Notes: a model not told the origin generated them from the letters alone. Counted from the first letter of the stretch, positions 17,744 to 28,040 are shown. The stretch is DNA of 64,000 nucleotides from DSSM01 sp964484125 (GCA_964484125.1 CAZAEK010000002.1:164539-228538), one strand, 5' to 3'. A program made the numbers and translations.

Positions 17744-18877
17744 CTATAATGCTTTATCAAAAAGTCTGTACGTTTTGTATTTCTCTGCTCCAAGGTTAAT
17801 TGCGGTTTGAACCATTGGAATATTATCTTCAAGTATCCAGGATATCTCTGCTGCTGTATAACCTTTGGAACTGGCAACATCAATAGTACTTTTAATAAAA
17901 ACTGCTTCAATACCTCTTTTCTGAAATTTTGGAATTACTCCGAGAGTAATTAGTCTTATTGTATTTATTTTTTTTCTGTTGAATAATAGTTTCAAAAATC
18001 CGAATGGGAAAAGTTTTCCGTTCATTTTAATAATAATCTGATTCATATCAGGAATTGCAAGTGAAAATCCAATTGGTTTTCCTTCGTACATTGCAAAATA
18101 AACAAGGTCTTTGTCAACTATTGGTTTTAAAGATTCAGCAACAAAATCCATTTCGCTGTCAGTTAAAGGAACAAAACCCCAGTTATGTTGCCATGCATTG
18201 TTATAAACTTCCTTTACTTTTGCCAGTTCGTTTGTGAAATCATTCATGTTCAGTGTTTGGATTTCAATTTTTTCTCTTTTCAGAACCATATCACTTATTC
18301 TTCTTAGTTTATCCATTACCTTATTATCACTCAAAATATTATCTCTTACTATGTAAGCAAATAAATCTTTTACTTTTACAAATCCGTTAGCAGTAAGCAA
18401 TTGTTCGTAATACTTTGGATTGTAAAGCATCAGAATAACCGGTGGTACATCAAATCCTTCTACAAGTAATCCAACTTCGTCATTCGTTGATAAGTTAACA
18501 GGTCCCCGCATATTGTCCATTCCGTTTTCTTTAAGCCAGTTTCCTGCTTCTTCAAATAAAACTTTTGCTACTTCCACATCGTTGATACATTCAAAATAAC
18601 CGAAAAATCCGGTTTTATCGTTATAGGTTTTGTTATGATTTTCGTTTACTATTGCAGCTATTCTACCCGCTGGTATTCCGTCTTTATAAGCAATCCATAG
18701 TTTTATTTTTGAGTGGGTGAAAAAAGGATTTTTTGCCGTATCAAGATTTTTTTTTACATCAAAATTCAGAGGTTGTACCCAGTTTTTATCTCCTTTATAG
18801 ATTGTTACAGGTAATTTTATAAAAAGATTTTTTTCAACCTCATTAGTTACAGGTTTTGTATAAATAATTTTTTCCAT
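17744..18877 (-). CDS. GNAT-fold acyltransferase-like protein
   Basis: This 377-residue protein resembles a conserved FCB-group family annotated as N-acetyltransferase. The N-terminal half contains WVQPLNFDVKKNLDTAKNPFF and WIAYKDGIPAGRIAAIVNENH. The C-terminal half contains ITLGVIPKFQKRGIEAVFI, the shape of the GNAT acetyl-CoA loop (normally Q/RxxGxG/A, here QKRGIE), and CoA binding may therefore be altered. The substrate is unknown. It is the last gene of the symporter-ftsX-bcp operon with a 3-base gap to bcp. Confidence 0.7.
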   Translation of the reverse strand: MEKIIYTKPVTNEVEKNLFIKLPVTIYKGDKNWVQPLNFDVKKNLDTAKNPFFTHSKIKLWIAYKDGIPAGRIAAIVNENHNKTYNDKTGFFGYFECINDVEVAKVLFEEAGNWLKENGMDNMRGPVNLSTNDEVGLLVEGFDVPPVILMLYNPKYYEQLLTANGFVKVKDLFAYIVRDNILSDNKVMDKLRRISDMVLKREKIEIQTLNMNDFTNELAKVKEVYNNAWQHNWGFVPLTDSEMDFVAESLKPIVDKDLVYFAMYEGKPIGFSLAIPDMNQIIIKMNGKLFPFGFLKLLFNRKKINTIRLITLGVIPKFQKRGIEAVFIKSTIDVASSKGYTAAEISWILEDNIPMVQTAINLGAEKYKTYRLFDKAL

Positions 18878-18880
18878 TAT

Positions 18881-19333
18881 TCAGATAGAGTTTAGAAGTT
18901 CTTCAATATGCCCTTTGACTTTAACGTTTCTGAAGATCTTTTTTATCTTCCCGTTTTCGTCGATTATAAACGTGCTTCTTTCTATACCCATATATTTTCT
19001 CCCGTACATGCTTTTTTCCTTCCATACTCCGTATTTTTCAAGTATTTCAGCATTTTCGTCTGACAGAAGAGTAAAAGGCAGAGAATATTTTTCCTTAAAA
19101 TTTTTATGTGATTTGATGCTGTCTTTGCTTACACCTATTATAACAACATTCTTTTTGTTAAAAATCTGAATGTTATCCCTGAAGTCACATGCTTCTGCAG
19201 TGCAACCGGAAGTGTTATCTTTCGGATAAAAATAAAGGATTACTGTTTTTCCTTTAAAATCCTTTAAGCTGTATGTTTTTCCATCGTCGGCTATGAGTGA
19301 AAACTCAGGTGCCTTTATTCCTTCTTTCAACAT
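18881..19333 (-). CDS. bcp: Thiol peroxidase of the Bcp/PrxQ family
   Basis: This 150-residue peroxiredoxin carries TSGCTAEACDFRD with peroxidatic C44 and resolving C49 five residues apart, the Bcp/PrxQ arrangement. It reduces peroxides with thioredoxin as donor. Three-base gaps on either side place it in the ftsX-bcp-GNAT operon. It is the second peroxiredoxin in 2.3 kb, and unlike AhpC it belongs to this longer operon. Confidence 0.93.
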   Translation of the reverse strand: MLKEGIKAPEFSLIADDGKTYSLKDFKGKTVILYFYPKDNTSGCTAEACDFRDNIQIFNKKNVVIIGVSKDSIKSHKNFKEKYSLPFTLLSDENAEILEKYGVWKEKSMYGRKYMGIERSTFIIDENGKIKKIFRNVKVKGHIEELLNSI

Positions 19334-19336
19334 TGA

Positions 19337-20218
19337 TTAAATAACCTCTTTTTGTTTTTTAAAAAATTTTCTTAGAGATATTATACTTCCAAAAACTCCT
19401 AAAGAAATCCCTATTAGTATTAAATATAATAAGTATTCAAACCCTATTGAACTGATTAAAGGGAATCCGCTTAAATATTTTGTATTTGCATAATAATAAA
19501 ATACTGCAAGTAATATCAGCGCCAGAATACCTCCGGCAAATCCCTGTAAAAATCCTTCAAGAATAAATGGTGTTAAGATAAATTGTCTTTTTGCTCCAAG
19601 AAGTTTTAATAAATCTATTAATTTTTTTCTCGATGAAATCACAAGTCTTATTGTGTTTGAGACGAGGAATACAGATGTTATTGTAATAATAAGTGAGACA
19701 ATTAAGTTAACAAATAAAAAAGCCGATGAATTGTTTTCTAAAACCTCGAGGTATTCCTTTTTGAACTCTACATCTGTTACTTTCGGAATTTGTTCTAACT
19801 GGCTTTTTATTTTATTCATTCTGTCTGTTGACTTATATTCATCATAAAGATTAATTTTCAGAGAAGCTGGTAAAGGATTATCATCAAGAATTTCAAGCAT
19901 ATCTTTACCAAATTCTGATTCGAATATTTTCTTTGCGGAATCTTTTGATATATAATTAATATTTTTTATACCACCTATTGTTCTGATTTTTTCTTTAATG
20001 TTTGAAAGGTCTTCTGAAGTGCATGTTTCATCAAGAAATAGCTCAAATTCGACTTTATCCTTTATTGATTTGATTAATATATTCGAATTTACATAAAAAA
20101 TAAAATATATAGAAATCAATATTAAAGAAATTGATATTGTAAACACTGAAGCAAGGGTCGAGAGTTTAGCATTTTTAAAACCCCTGAGCGATTCTGTGAT
20201 ATAATAATTTAATTTCAT
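19337..20218 (-). CDS. ftsX: Cell division protein FtsX-like permease
   Basis: The 293-residue protein has the FtsX layout. An N-terminal helix (about 20-42) is followed by a periplasmic domain with SIKDKVEFELFLDE and IKNINYISKDSAKKIFESEFG. Three more helices end in a Lys/Arg-rich tail, and LIDLLKLLGAKRQFILTPFILEG is the conserved FtsX cytoplasmic stretch. FtsX with the ATPase FtsE activates wall amidases at the septum. No ftsE lies beside it. The only ABC ATPase in the window (3372-4115) is of MlaF type, so FtsE must be elsewhere. It sits directly between the symporter and bcp genes. Confidence 0.9.
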   Translation of the reverse strand: MKLNYYITESLRGFKNAKLSTLASVFTISISLILISIYFIFYVNSNILIKSIKDKVEFELFLDETCTSEDLSNIKEKIRTIGGIKNINYISKDSAKKIFESEFGKDMLEILDDNPLPASLKINLYDEYKSTDRMNKIKSQLEQIPKVTDVEFKKEYLEVLENNSSAFLFVNLIVSLIITITSVFLVSNTIRLVISSRKKLIDLLKLLGAKRQFILTPFILEGFLQGFAGGILALILLAVFYYYANTKYLSGFPLISSIGFEYLLYLILIGISLGVFGSIISLRKFFKKQKEVI

Positions 20219-20219
20219 T

Positions 20220-22001
20220 TCAGATTTTTATATCCTTTCTATTGATATCAATAAAAATTATATATCCTGCAATTATTCCAATAATAATGAATATAATTCC
20301 TAACAAGTAATCCTTAAAAATAATTCTTCCAAACCCGAATAGAAACATATAAACTAATATTATTCCGCAAATCCAGTTGATTACTGAACGGATATAACCT
20401 GAATCCGGTTTTACTTCCGGATAAAGTTCAGACACAGATTTCCATCCAATACCGCCGGGATGAACTCTTTTATAAAATTTTTCAAGCGTATCACTATTTA
20501 CAGGTTTTGATAAATATGTAGCAATCAACCAGCTTACAGTAGTAACAGGGACAATAATAAACAATGAGTCCGGAAATTCAACATTAATGTTTAAGATTTT
20601 CAAAACTCCATAAGTTATGAATGGTGTTACTGTAGCTGTTATCTCGCTGATTGCATTAACTCTCCACCAAAACCATCTTAAAATAAGAACTAAACCCAGT
20701 CCTGCACCGCATTCAATAACAAAACTCCATACACCAGAGATGGAATTCATTTGCGTTGTTACAACAATTGAAAAAAGCATCATGATAATTGTTATTAGTC
20801 TTCCTGCCTTAACATAAGATTTTTCTGCTGCTTCTTTATCTTTATATTTTGATTCCGGATATAAAAACCTCTTAAAAAAATCATTAATGAAATATGAAGT
20901 TCCCCAGTTTAGATGAGTCGCAATAGTTGACATATAAGCGGCAAAAAATGCTGCAAGCATAAGTCCTTTTAAACCAACCGGCAGGAAGTCATTCATTGCT
21001 TTTACATATCCAATCCCTTTATCTTCCATACTAAGTTCAGGGTATAAAACAAGCGATGCAAGTCCGACAACAATCCAGGGCCAGGGTCTTATTCCATAAT
21101 GAGCGATTTGAAAAAATAAAGTTGCTTTTAAAGAATGTTTTTCGTCTTTTGCACTCATCATTCTTTGTGCAACGTAGCCGCCACCTCCGGGTTCTGCTCC
21201 GGGATACCATGAAGCCCACCACTGAATTCCTACGAAAGCAAGAAGCGATGATATTGTCATAATTAAAACTCCTCCGGTACCGGTTGAATTTGATTCAGAA
21301 CTGATGACCGGCAAAAATCTCAAAGACCATTCAGGTAATTTTGCCTTTAGTCCGTCTATTCCTCCAATTTGAGGTTGATTTATTACTATTACTGCTAAAA
21401 TAATACAACCTGACATTGCAAGAATAAATTGGAATGCATCGGTTATTGTAACACCCCATAATCCGCTAATTGCAGAGTAAATTGCTGTAATTAACAAGCA
21501 GGCAGAAATATATATCAGAACATTTGATTCGTTTACATATTCAGGAAACATTCCGGTTAATATTTTCATCATTGCGAGATTAACCCAACCCATAATTATA
21601 ACATTCATAAATAGCCCAAGGTAAATACTTTTGAAACCTCTGAGGAAAGCAGCACTTTTTCCTGAATATCTTAATTCGATAAATTCGACATCTGTGAGAA
21701 TACCTGCTCTTCTCCACAGTTTTGCAAAGAAAAACACTGTTAACATTCCACCTATTAACATATTCCACCAAAGCCAGTTTCCGGCAATTCCATTTTTACC
21801 AACCAGCTCTGTAACTGCAAGAGGTGTATCTGCAGCAAATGTTGTTGCAACCATAGATAAACCTGCAAGCCACCAGGGAAGTTTTCTGCCTGACAGGAAA
21901 TAATCTTCCCGTGAATTTGCGGCTCGCTTTTGGTATAATAAACCAATTACAAGTGATAAAATAAAATAAAATATTACTATTACCCAGTCTATTATCTGCA
22001 T
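20220..22001 (-). CDS. Sodium/solute symporter (SSS family)
   Basis: This 593-residue polytopic protein begins IDWVIVIFYFILSLVIGLLY and has the SSS signature region SGRKLPWWLAGLSMVATTFAADTPLAVTELV near residues 38-68, with ISGLWGVTITDAFQFILAM in the sixth to seventh helix. About 13-14 helices are visible. Substrates of such carriers include sugars, amino acids, vitamins and organic acids; nothing here identifies which. It is the first gene of a four-gene minus-strand operon (1-3 base gaps). Confidence 0.88.
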   Translation of the reverse strand: MQIIDWVIVIFYFILSLVIGLLYQKRAANSREDYFLSGRKLPWWLAGLSMVATTFAADTPLAVTELVGKNGIAGNWLWWNMLIGGMLTVFFFAKLWRRAGILTDVEFIELRYSGKSAAFLRGFKSIYLGLFMNVIIMGWVNLAMMKILTGMFPEYVNESNVLIYISACLLITAIYSAISGLWGVTITDAFQFILAMSGCIILAVIVINQPQIGGIDGLKAKLPEWSLRFLPVISSESNSTGTGGVLIMTISSLLAFVGIQWWASWYPGAEPGGGGYVAQRMMSAKDEKHSLKATLFFQIAHYGIRPWPWIVVGLASLVLYPELSMEDKGIGYVKAMNDFLPVGLKGLMLAAFFAAYMSTIATHLNWGTSYFINDFFKRFLYPESKYKDKEAAEKSYVKAGRLITIIMMLFSIVVTTQMNSISGVWSFVIECGAGLGLVLILRWFWWRVNAISEITATVTPFITYGVLKILNINVEFPDSLFIIVPVTTVSWLIATYLSKPVNSDTLEKFYKRVHPGGIGWKSVSELYPEVKPDSGYIRSVINWICGIILVYMFLFGFGRIIFKDYLLGIIFIIIGIIAGYIIFIDINRKDIKI

Positions 22002-22186
22002 TCTTATAAATTTTTGTAAAATACTTAAAAAAAATTTAAAAGTATATTTTTAAATTTGTGATAAAATACTGAGGGGAAATTATTTTTAAAATAAATTTAC
22101 ATTTTTTTATTATATTTAAGTAATTTATTCATTTAATTTGATTATATAAAATTGTAATTTCACACTTGAATTAAATTACTTTTATA

Positions 22187-24289
22187 TTGAAAAAAATATA
22201 CTTTTTTATAGTTTTTGTTCTTCTTTGCCCGGATTTATATTCGGGTGGTTTAAATAATTTTTTAAGATTTCCATCTTCAGATTATCTGAAGTTTGGATTT
22301 TATGGTTATGTTAATCCTTTCAGAGGATTGCTTCCGGGTAGAACTTTTGATGACGTAAATAATAAATACACTAACGTTGGTAATATTACATTGACGGTAA
22401 CAAATTATGGTACACTTGGAAAAGGTTATTGTGGTTCTCAGCCCTCATGCCAATATCCTAAAAATTCCGGTATTGAACACTTATGGCTCGGAGGAATCTG
22501 GGTAGGAGGTATTAAAGGCGGGCAAGTCCGCGTTTCAACAGGCGCAATTGATGTTTCAAATGCTTTAAAACAGGAAGGCTTTGAATATTTTAATGCACCC
22601 GGTTCAACAATTCTCGAAAGATCTTCTTTACAAACATCACCCAATTACAGGCCAGATGCAATATCGCATCAGGATTTTGTCTGCGAGTTTTTTGATACTG
22701 TTACTACAGGAGTACAAAATCACAATCCAATGGGCGTTAAGGTTTTACTTGAAACTTATACCTACGATTTAAACTTTGCGAATTTCTTTGTAATATTAAA
22801 TTATAAAATTGTAAATATTGGTTATAATAACGATACTTCACCAATAGATAGTCTTTATATAGGACTTTGGAAAGACTGCGTTGTGAGAAATATTAATGTT
22901 ACTCCTGGTTGTAATGTTGGTACTTCATTCTTTTCCAAAAGCGCAAATGGTTTTATAGATTCAATGCGAATGGAGTATATTTATGACCACAGCGGAGATA
23001 TAGGTTTTACTGATAGCTATGTTGGGGTAAAACTGCTTGGTGCGAGTCCAAAACCGGCAGGGGATACGGTAAAATCATTCTATACTATCTGGCAATTTAA
23101 AAATACTACTGATCAATATTATTTTTCACCACAGACTGATGATGCCAGATTGTTGAAACTCAAAGGATTTCTTACATATACTCCTCCAACCAGAATTGAT
23201 ACTACAAGAATTAACACCCTCAGATTAAATCCGGGAAACCGTACTACTCTACTTTCTTATGGACCGTTTAAACAAAGTAACGGTACTCCGTTATCTTTAA
23301 GATATCAGCTAGATACAGTTAATATAGTATTTGCGATTATTGCCGCAAAGAAATATGGAACTGCACCTGCAAGTAACGATACATATGAACAAAAAAAGAA
23401 TCTTTTTAATAATGCCGCATGGGCTCAGAGAGCTTATGATAACGGATATAAACTTCCGTCTCCCCCTGATATTCCATTTACGAGAACTGAAATCAACAGC
23501 AGTAAGGTTACTTTGTATTGGTCAAATAATTCAGAAAACTCTGTTGACCCTATCTCAGGTAAGAAAGATTTTGAAGGCTACAGAATTTACAGGACAAATC
23601 CGGGAAATGATGTAAATCTTAATCAGGATTTACTAAATCAGTTTAAACTGATTGGTGATTTTGACAGTTGCTGTAATGGATATAGCAATAATACGGGATT
23701 TAAGTTTATAAAACTTAATACTCCTCAGATATTTGCAGGTGATACTAATAAATATTGGTATAGATTTGAGTTTCCTAATCAGCTTAACGGATTTCAGTAT
23801 GTTTATACAGTTACAGCTTATGACAAAGGAGACCTTACGCAGAATCTGGATGCTCTCGAAAGTTCTCTTCTTGCAAATTCAAAAAGATTGATTGTCGGAA
23901 CTACTCCGCAGGATAATGATGATGCTGAGGTAGGTGTTTATCCTAATCCTTATTACGGAAGTGCAATCTGGGATGGGACGGGTCAGAAAAAAGAAACATT
24001 ACGTAAAATTTATTTCTATAATCTCCCTTCAAAATGTGAAATATCAATTTGGACTCTCGCCGGAGATCTTGTTGACAGATTTACTCACGATGCAGTAACT
24101 TATGATGGAACAGATATAGAATGGTTTAAAACCTATGGAGATGGTAATCAAAAATTCTCAGGCGGAGAGCATGCATGGGACATGATTTCAAAAGATGAAC
24201 AATCCATAGCAACCGGACTTTATTTCTTTACTGTAAAGGATGAAAGAACAGGCAAAATTAAAAAGGGCAAGTTTTTAATAGTAAAATAA
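22187..24289 (+). CDS. Secreted T9SS-type protein with fibronectin III-like domain
   Basis: The 700-residue protein starts at TTG with a signal peptide ending near YSGG (about residue 21). The first 420 residues are a Gly/Asn/Tyr-rich region without a recognised domain. A fibronectin type III-like stretch follows (about 425-575, with KVTLYWSNNSENSVDP and DFEGYRIYRT). The C-terminus, from VGVYPNPYYGSAIWDG on, ends GLYFFTVKDERTGKIKKGKFLIVK and resembles a variant T9SS sorting domain (YPNPYYG rather than YPNPFNP). It is probably exported and anchored at the surface. It opens the 22-37 kb same-strand cluster; function unknown. Confidence 0.7.
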   Translation: MKKIYFFIVFVLLCPDLYSGGLNNFLRFPSSDYLKFGFYGYVNPFRGLLPGRTFDDVNNKYTNVGNITLTVTNYGTLGKGYCGSQPSCQYPKNSGIEHLWLGGIWVGGIKGGQVRVSTGAIDVSNALKQEGFEYFNAPGSTILERSSLQTSPNYRPDAISHQDFVCEFFDTVTTGVQNHNPMGVKVLLETYTYDLNFANFFVILNYKIVNIGYNNDTSPIDSLYIGLWKDCVVRNINVTPGCNVGTSFFSKSANGFIDSMRMEYIYDHSGDIGFTDSYVGVKLLGASPKPAGDTVKSFYTIWQFKNTTDQYYFSPQTDDARLLKLKGFLTYTPPTRIDTTRINTLRLNPGNRTTLLSYGPFKQSNGTPLSLRYQLDTVNIVFAIIAAKKYGTAPASNDTYEQKKNLFNNAAWAQRAYDNGYKLPSPPDIPFTRTEINSSKVTLYWSNNSENSVDPISGKKDFEGYRIYRTNPGNDVNLNQDLLNQFKLIGDFDSCCNGYSNNTGFKFIKLNTPQIFAGDTNKYWYRFEFPNQLNGFQYVYTVTAYDKGDLTQNLDALESSLLANSKRLIVGTTPQDNDDAEVGVYPNPYYGSAIWDGTGQKKETLRKIYFYNLPSKCEISIWTLAGDLVDRFTHDAVTYDGTDIEWFKTYGDGNQKFSGGEHAWDMISKDEQSIATGLYFFTVKDERTGKIKKGKFLIVK

Positions 24290-24325
24290 TAAATAGGTAA
24301 ATAAAAACATTAAAAAAATAATTAT

Positions 24326-26599
24326 ATGAAAACAATTAAATTATTACCGGTTCTTCTAATTACTGGTTTCCTTGTTTTCGCTATGATTTACAGCGTTGAC
24401 TGGAACCCAAGAACAATTATGCAAATTCAGACGAAGTCACTTGATTCATTGGCTTTTGGTAAAGATAAATCAGATTTTCTCGGTGATACTGTTGAGATAG
24501 TCGGAAGGGTAGTTGCACCTCCTCAGGTAAATACTCCATGGGGTATTAAAAGTTTATTGAGAGGTACAAATAGCTGGACATGTTATATTCAGGATACTAC
24601 AAATAGTTTATGGGGCGGAATAGTTGTAAGGCAAGCTACACGGTTTACAAACACCTTTATACAAAATGTTGATACTGGAAATATAATCAGGTTAAGAGGC
24701 AAGGTACAGGAATTTTTCTCAACTGGAACACCCGGTACTTCAGGTTTTCTTACCCAGATTGAACTTGATACTACATCAGGTCCAATTCAGATTTTATCAC
24801 TTCAGGGTTCAAGACCTACTCCAAAATTAGTTAATATTTCAGATTTTGCTAACGGTGATTATCCAAATGGCGGTACTATAAATTATGTTGACGGTGAAAA
24901 ATATGAAGGTATGTATGTTGAGTTCAGAAATGTTGAAACTTCTACAGGTCTTGCAAACAGGCAACCTTTCAGTATCGTTGATGCTAATGGAAATAAGCTT
25001 TATATAAGAGATTTTTCAAATTTCTATTCAAGTTCACCAAGTCCGTCTTCTGATACTTTGGCAAAGTTATGGGGCTGGACAACTCCAACTCCCGGAACTG
25101 TAGTAAATTATATAAGAGGAGTTATTATTAATGCTAATAACGAAGGTGTATTCGGTAATCAGTTACCTTATGCATTAGTACCGATTTATCCAAATGATAT
25201 TAGTTTAGGAGCTTCTGCTCCGGTGCTTTCAAATCCTCAGAAGACTCCCGGTGTACCTACCCCTGCTGATAGCGTTACTGTAAGTGTAGCAGTTACAAGT
25301 CAGACATCAATTACAAATGTAAGTGTATTTTTCAGAGTAAATGGCGGCTCATTTACTTCAAAGAATTTGAATTTAACAACAGGTAATATATACGTTACAA
25401 AACTTCCTCCTGCACCATTAAATACTCTTGTTGAATATTTTATCAAAGCAACTAACACAGCAGGATTATCTAAATTATTACCGGCAGATACTTTAAAATC
25501 GAAATTATTTTATGTCGTAAAAAACAGTGATTCACTCTCAATTCAGGAAGTTCAATACTGTCCTAATAATGGCGGCTTCTCGGGTTATCAGGGTGCTTTC
25601 GTAAGAGGAATTGAAGGAATTGTAACTGCCGATACATCTGACATAAGAAACTTCAGCTATACAGGACCAGGTGGAACTCAAACAAGTCCTCAAAGGGTAA
25701 TAATTCAAAATGGTCAGGGACCAAACAGCGGTATATGGATTACCGGAGTACCAACTGATGTTTTAATAAGAGGACAAAAGGTCAGAGTCAGAGGTATTGT
25801 GGAAAGTTATTTTGGAATTAACAGAATATCGGTTGCTACTCCTACTGATATTACAATTCTCTCAAGCAATAATCCATTACCTGCTCCTCAAATACTGACA
25901 ACTGCAGATTTGGCTAATGCTAAACTTGGAGGTGATTCTACTATCAAGAAATGGGAAAGCGTACTCGTAAGACTAAATAGTCCTGTTGCAATAACCTGTA
26001 TAAATGCAAACAGAGGCACTGCCTGTATTTCTAATGAACCACTTCCTGATACCGCATTCAGAAGAAATTACGGTGAAATACTTGTCAGAGATTTTTCTGG
26101 TATTGAAGCAAGAATTACTCTTCAGGGTGGTAATCATACTTTTACAAATAACTGGGATGGGGTAATTACAGGGAAAACCTTACTGACAAAAAATGATTCG
26201 ATTTCTTTTGTCCAGGGAATTTTATATTATTCTTTCAGCAATTATAAAATTACTCCGAGAAGAAATTTTGACTTCGGAAATGTAACTCCCATTGGAATTA
26301 AAAATCTCGGTGAAATTGTAAACAGCTATGATTTATCACAAAACTATCCAAATCCTTTTAATCCTGTAACAAAAATTAAATATGCAATTCCCGTTAATGC
26401 TTTTGTTTCGGTGAAGATATATGATATTCTCGGAAGGGAAGTCGCAGTCCTCGTAAATCAGAATATGAACGCAGGAAGCTACCTTATTGATTTCAATGCT
26501 TCTGAATTAGCAAGTGGTGTTTATTTCTATAGATTAAATGCTCAGGGAAGGGACGGTTCTTCATTCAATATGGTCAAAAAAATGGTACTTGTAAAGTAA
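24326..26599 (+). CDS. Secreted T9SS-type protein with OB-fold-like domains
   Basis: The 757-residue protein has an N-terminal hydrophobic signal (about 7-24). Two stretches look like OB-fold or surface-layer nucleic-acid-binding modules. One is near residues 45-130 (DTVEIVGRVVAPPQ, IIRLRGKVQEF); the other is near 430-505 (GIEGIVTADTSD, GQKVRVRGIVESYFG). Between them lies an Ig-like region with SVTVSVAVTSQTSITNVSVFFRVNG. The C-terminal 90 residues are a classic T9SS domain (NYPNPFNPVTKIKYAIP through FNMVKKMVLVK). It is similar in style to the OB-like N-terminus of the phospholipase D-type protein at 34756. A terminator follows. Confidence 0.75.
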   Translation: MKTIKLLPVLLITGFLVFAMIYSVDWNPRTIMQIQTKSLDSLAFGKDKSDFLGDTVEIVGRVVAPPQVNTPWGIKSLLRGTNSWTCYIQDTTNSLWGGIVVRQATRFTNTFIQNVDTGNIIRLRGKVQEFFSTGTPGTSGFLTQIELDTTSGPIQILSLQGSRPTPKLVNISDFANGDYPNGGTINYVDGEKYEGMYVEFRNVETSTGLANRQPFSIVDANGNKLYIRDFSNFYSSSPSPSSDTLAKLWGWTTPTPGTVVNYIRGVIINANNEGVFGNQLPYALVPIYPNDISLGASAPVLSNPQKTPGVPTPADSVTVSVAVTSQTSITNVSVFFRVNGGSFTSKNLNLTTGNIYVTKLPPAPLNTLVEYFIKATNTAGLSKLLPADTLKSKLFYVVKNSDSLSIQEVQYCPNNGGFSGYQGAFVRGIEGIVTADTSDIRNFSYTGPGGTQTSPQRVIIQNGQGPNSGIWITGVPTDVLIRGQKVRVRGIVESYFGINRISVATPTDITILSSNNPLPAPQILTTADLANAKLGGDSTIKKWESVLVRLNSPVAITCINANRGTACISNEPLPDTAFRRNYGEILVRDFSGIEARITLQGGNHTFTNNWDGVITGKTLLTKNDSISFVQGILYYSFSNYKITPRRNFDFGNVTPIGIKNLGEIVNSYDLSQNYPNPFNPVTKIKYAIPVNAFVSVKIYDILGREVAVLVNQNMNAGSYLIDFNASELASGVYFYRLNAQGRDGSSFNMVKKMVLVK

Positions 26600-26610
26600 T
26601 ATAATTTTGA

Positions 26611-26645
26611 GATGCAAGTTTATTATTGCAAACTTGCATCTCTTT
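26611..26645 (+). terminator. Terminator after the OB-fold T9SS gene
   Basis: A perfect 11-bp stem GATGCAAGTTT / AAACTTGCATC with an 8-base loop is followed by TCTTT. It should reduce or end transcription from the first two cluster genes before the lipoprotein gene at 26663. Confidence 0.7.
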
Positions 26646-26662
26646 AAAAAAATCTTTTGTAG

Positions 26663-28036
26663 ATGAAAATATTTTTAAAAATTTCTATTCTTATTGTTTT
26701 TTTTAATTTTTTCGCTTCCTGTTCAGATCCTGTTTCTGATAAGTTTCAATTGCTTCCACCTGAAACTCATTTATCTGTTTTTTCGATGCCGGGAGATACT
26801 ATTGCTCCGGGAGCAACAATAAAGAAGATAAGTTGGTGGGGTGATAGTCCAAATGGTTTTGTAGTAGGATATAGAATTTCTTTCGATTCTCTGAATTGGG
26901 GATATACAACAAAGAATGATAGTACTTTTATTTTTACAATTCAGGGCTCTGATAGTACTTTCAGAATTTGGGTTGCATCAGTTGATGATAAGGGAAAAGT
27001 TGACCCAACTCCGGCAACAAATCTTTATCCTGTAATTAATTCGGCTCCCACAATGGTATTTGATGCAGGAACTGATTTGCCCGATACAGTATATCCGGTA
27101 TTAACATTAAAATGGACTGCAACAGATCCTGACGGTAATTCTACCATTAAAAATTTCTTCTGGTCACTTGATGATACTAATAATTTCAGACCAATATCAG
27201 GTAGTCTTAATATTATGACACTTACAAAAGACAGCGGTATAACGACAGGTGCCCACAGAATATTTATGAAGTGTATTGATAATGCCGGAGCTCAAAGCAA
27301 CATAGTAAGAATGCCTCTTGATTCAACAAAAACTTTTTATATTAAGCCAGTTACAGGAAGAGTACTCTTAATTAAAGATATGCCTCTTAACGAACTAAAT
27401 GATCTGAATAATTATTTTTCACAATCCCTTGATACTGTAAGATATGATGTTCTTGATATAAAATCGTACAGCGGTAAACTGATTCCCAAAATTATAAACC
27501 CGATGTTTATAGAGACTCTGAAGCTATTTAAAGTTGTAATCTGGTCAGGTAACAGAGGAGGGCAGCAAACTGCAAATGACCCGAATTTTACATTGGCTCA
27601 GAACTCAATTCCATTTTATCTTGCTGCCGGTGGTAAATTATTATGGAGCTCAGGTATTCCGGATAATTTTGCAGGACAGGGTTCGCTCTTTAATTTTGCA
27701 CCTGTTGACAGCATTAAATCTACCTGTTTTATACAGTTTAATTTCCCCGGCGATACTCTTACTTCAACAATATCGGGTTATCCCAATTTGATTGCAAATC
27801 AATTTATTGCAACAACTCGCGGTTTATATTTCCCACCGAATGTTAGTTCTGTTTACAAATTAAAATATAATCCTGCCAGACCATATTGTCTTGATGATTC
27901 ATTTATCGGGATTAAAGATGTCAACAACAATCCCAAATTAATTCTAATGGTAATGCCAATTTATTATTTAAATGGTAATACAAATAACTCTAAAAGTTTT
28001 ATAAAAAAAGTATTTACAGAATTCGGAATTTTATAA
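26663..28036 (+). CDS. Lipoprotein with fibronectin III-like domains
   Basis: The 457-residue protein has a signal sequence with a lipobox FFASC (Cys at about residue 20), so it is a predicted lipoprotein. About residues 35-120 and 130-225 look like Ig/FN3-type beta-sandwiches (GYRISFDSLNWGYTTKND; LKWTATDPDGNSTIKNFFWSLDD). The C-terminal half holds a Rossmann-like stretch LFKVVIWSGNRGG and a region ending QNSIPFYLAAGGKLLWSSG. No T9SS domain is present. Its stop is 4 bases before the TonB receptor gene, which suggests a receptor-linked surface lipoprotein. A specific role is not known. Confidence 0.65.
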   Translation: MKIFLKISILIVFFNFFASCSDPVSDKFQLLPPETHLSVFSMPGDTIAPGATIKKISWWGDSPNGFVVGYRISFDSLNWGYTTKNDSTFIFTIQGSDSTFRIWVASVDDKGKVDPTPATNLYPVINSAPTMVFDAGTDLPDTVYPVLTLKWTATDPDGNSTIKNFFWSLDDTNNFRPISGSLNIMTLTKDSGITTGAHRIFMKCIDNAGAQSNIVRMPLDSTKTFYIKPVTGRVLLIKDMPLNELNDLNNYFSQSLDTVRYDVLDIKSYSGKLIPKIINPMFIETLKLFKVVIWSGNRGGQQTANDPNFTLAQNSIPFYLAAGGKLLWSSGIPDNFAGQGSLFNFAPVDSIKSTCFIQFNFPGDTLTSTISGYPNLIANQFIATTRGLYFPPNVSSVYKLKYNPARPYCLDDSFIGIKDVNNNPKLILMVMPIYYLNGNTNNSKSFIKKVFTEFGIL

Positions 28037-28040
28037 TTAT

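Noticed and set aside
21631..21903. 90-residue open frame on the plus strand inside the symporter gene
   Set aside because: Antisense shadow of a strongly supported membrane carrier; no independent motif or ribosome-binding site.
22114..22180. Imperfect inverted repeat AAGTAATTTA.../...TAAATTACTT upstream of the first T9SS gene
   Set aside because: Low-complexity AT sequence with gaps; such matches are expected by chance.
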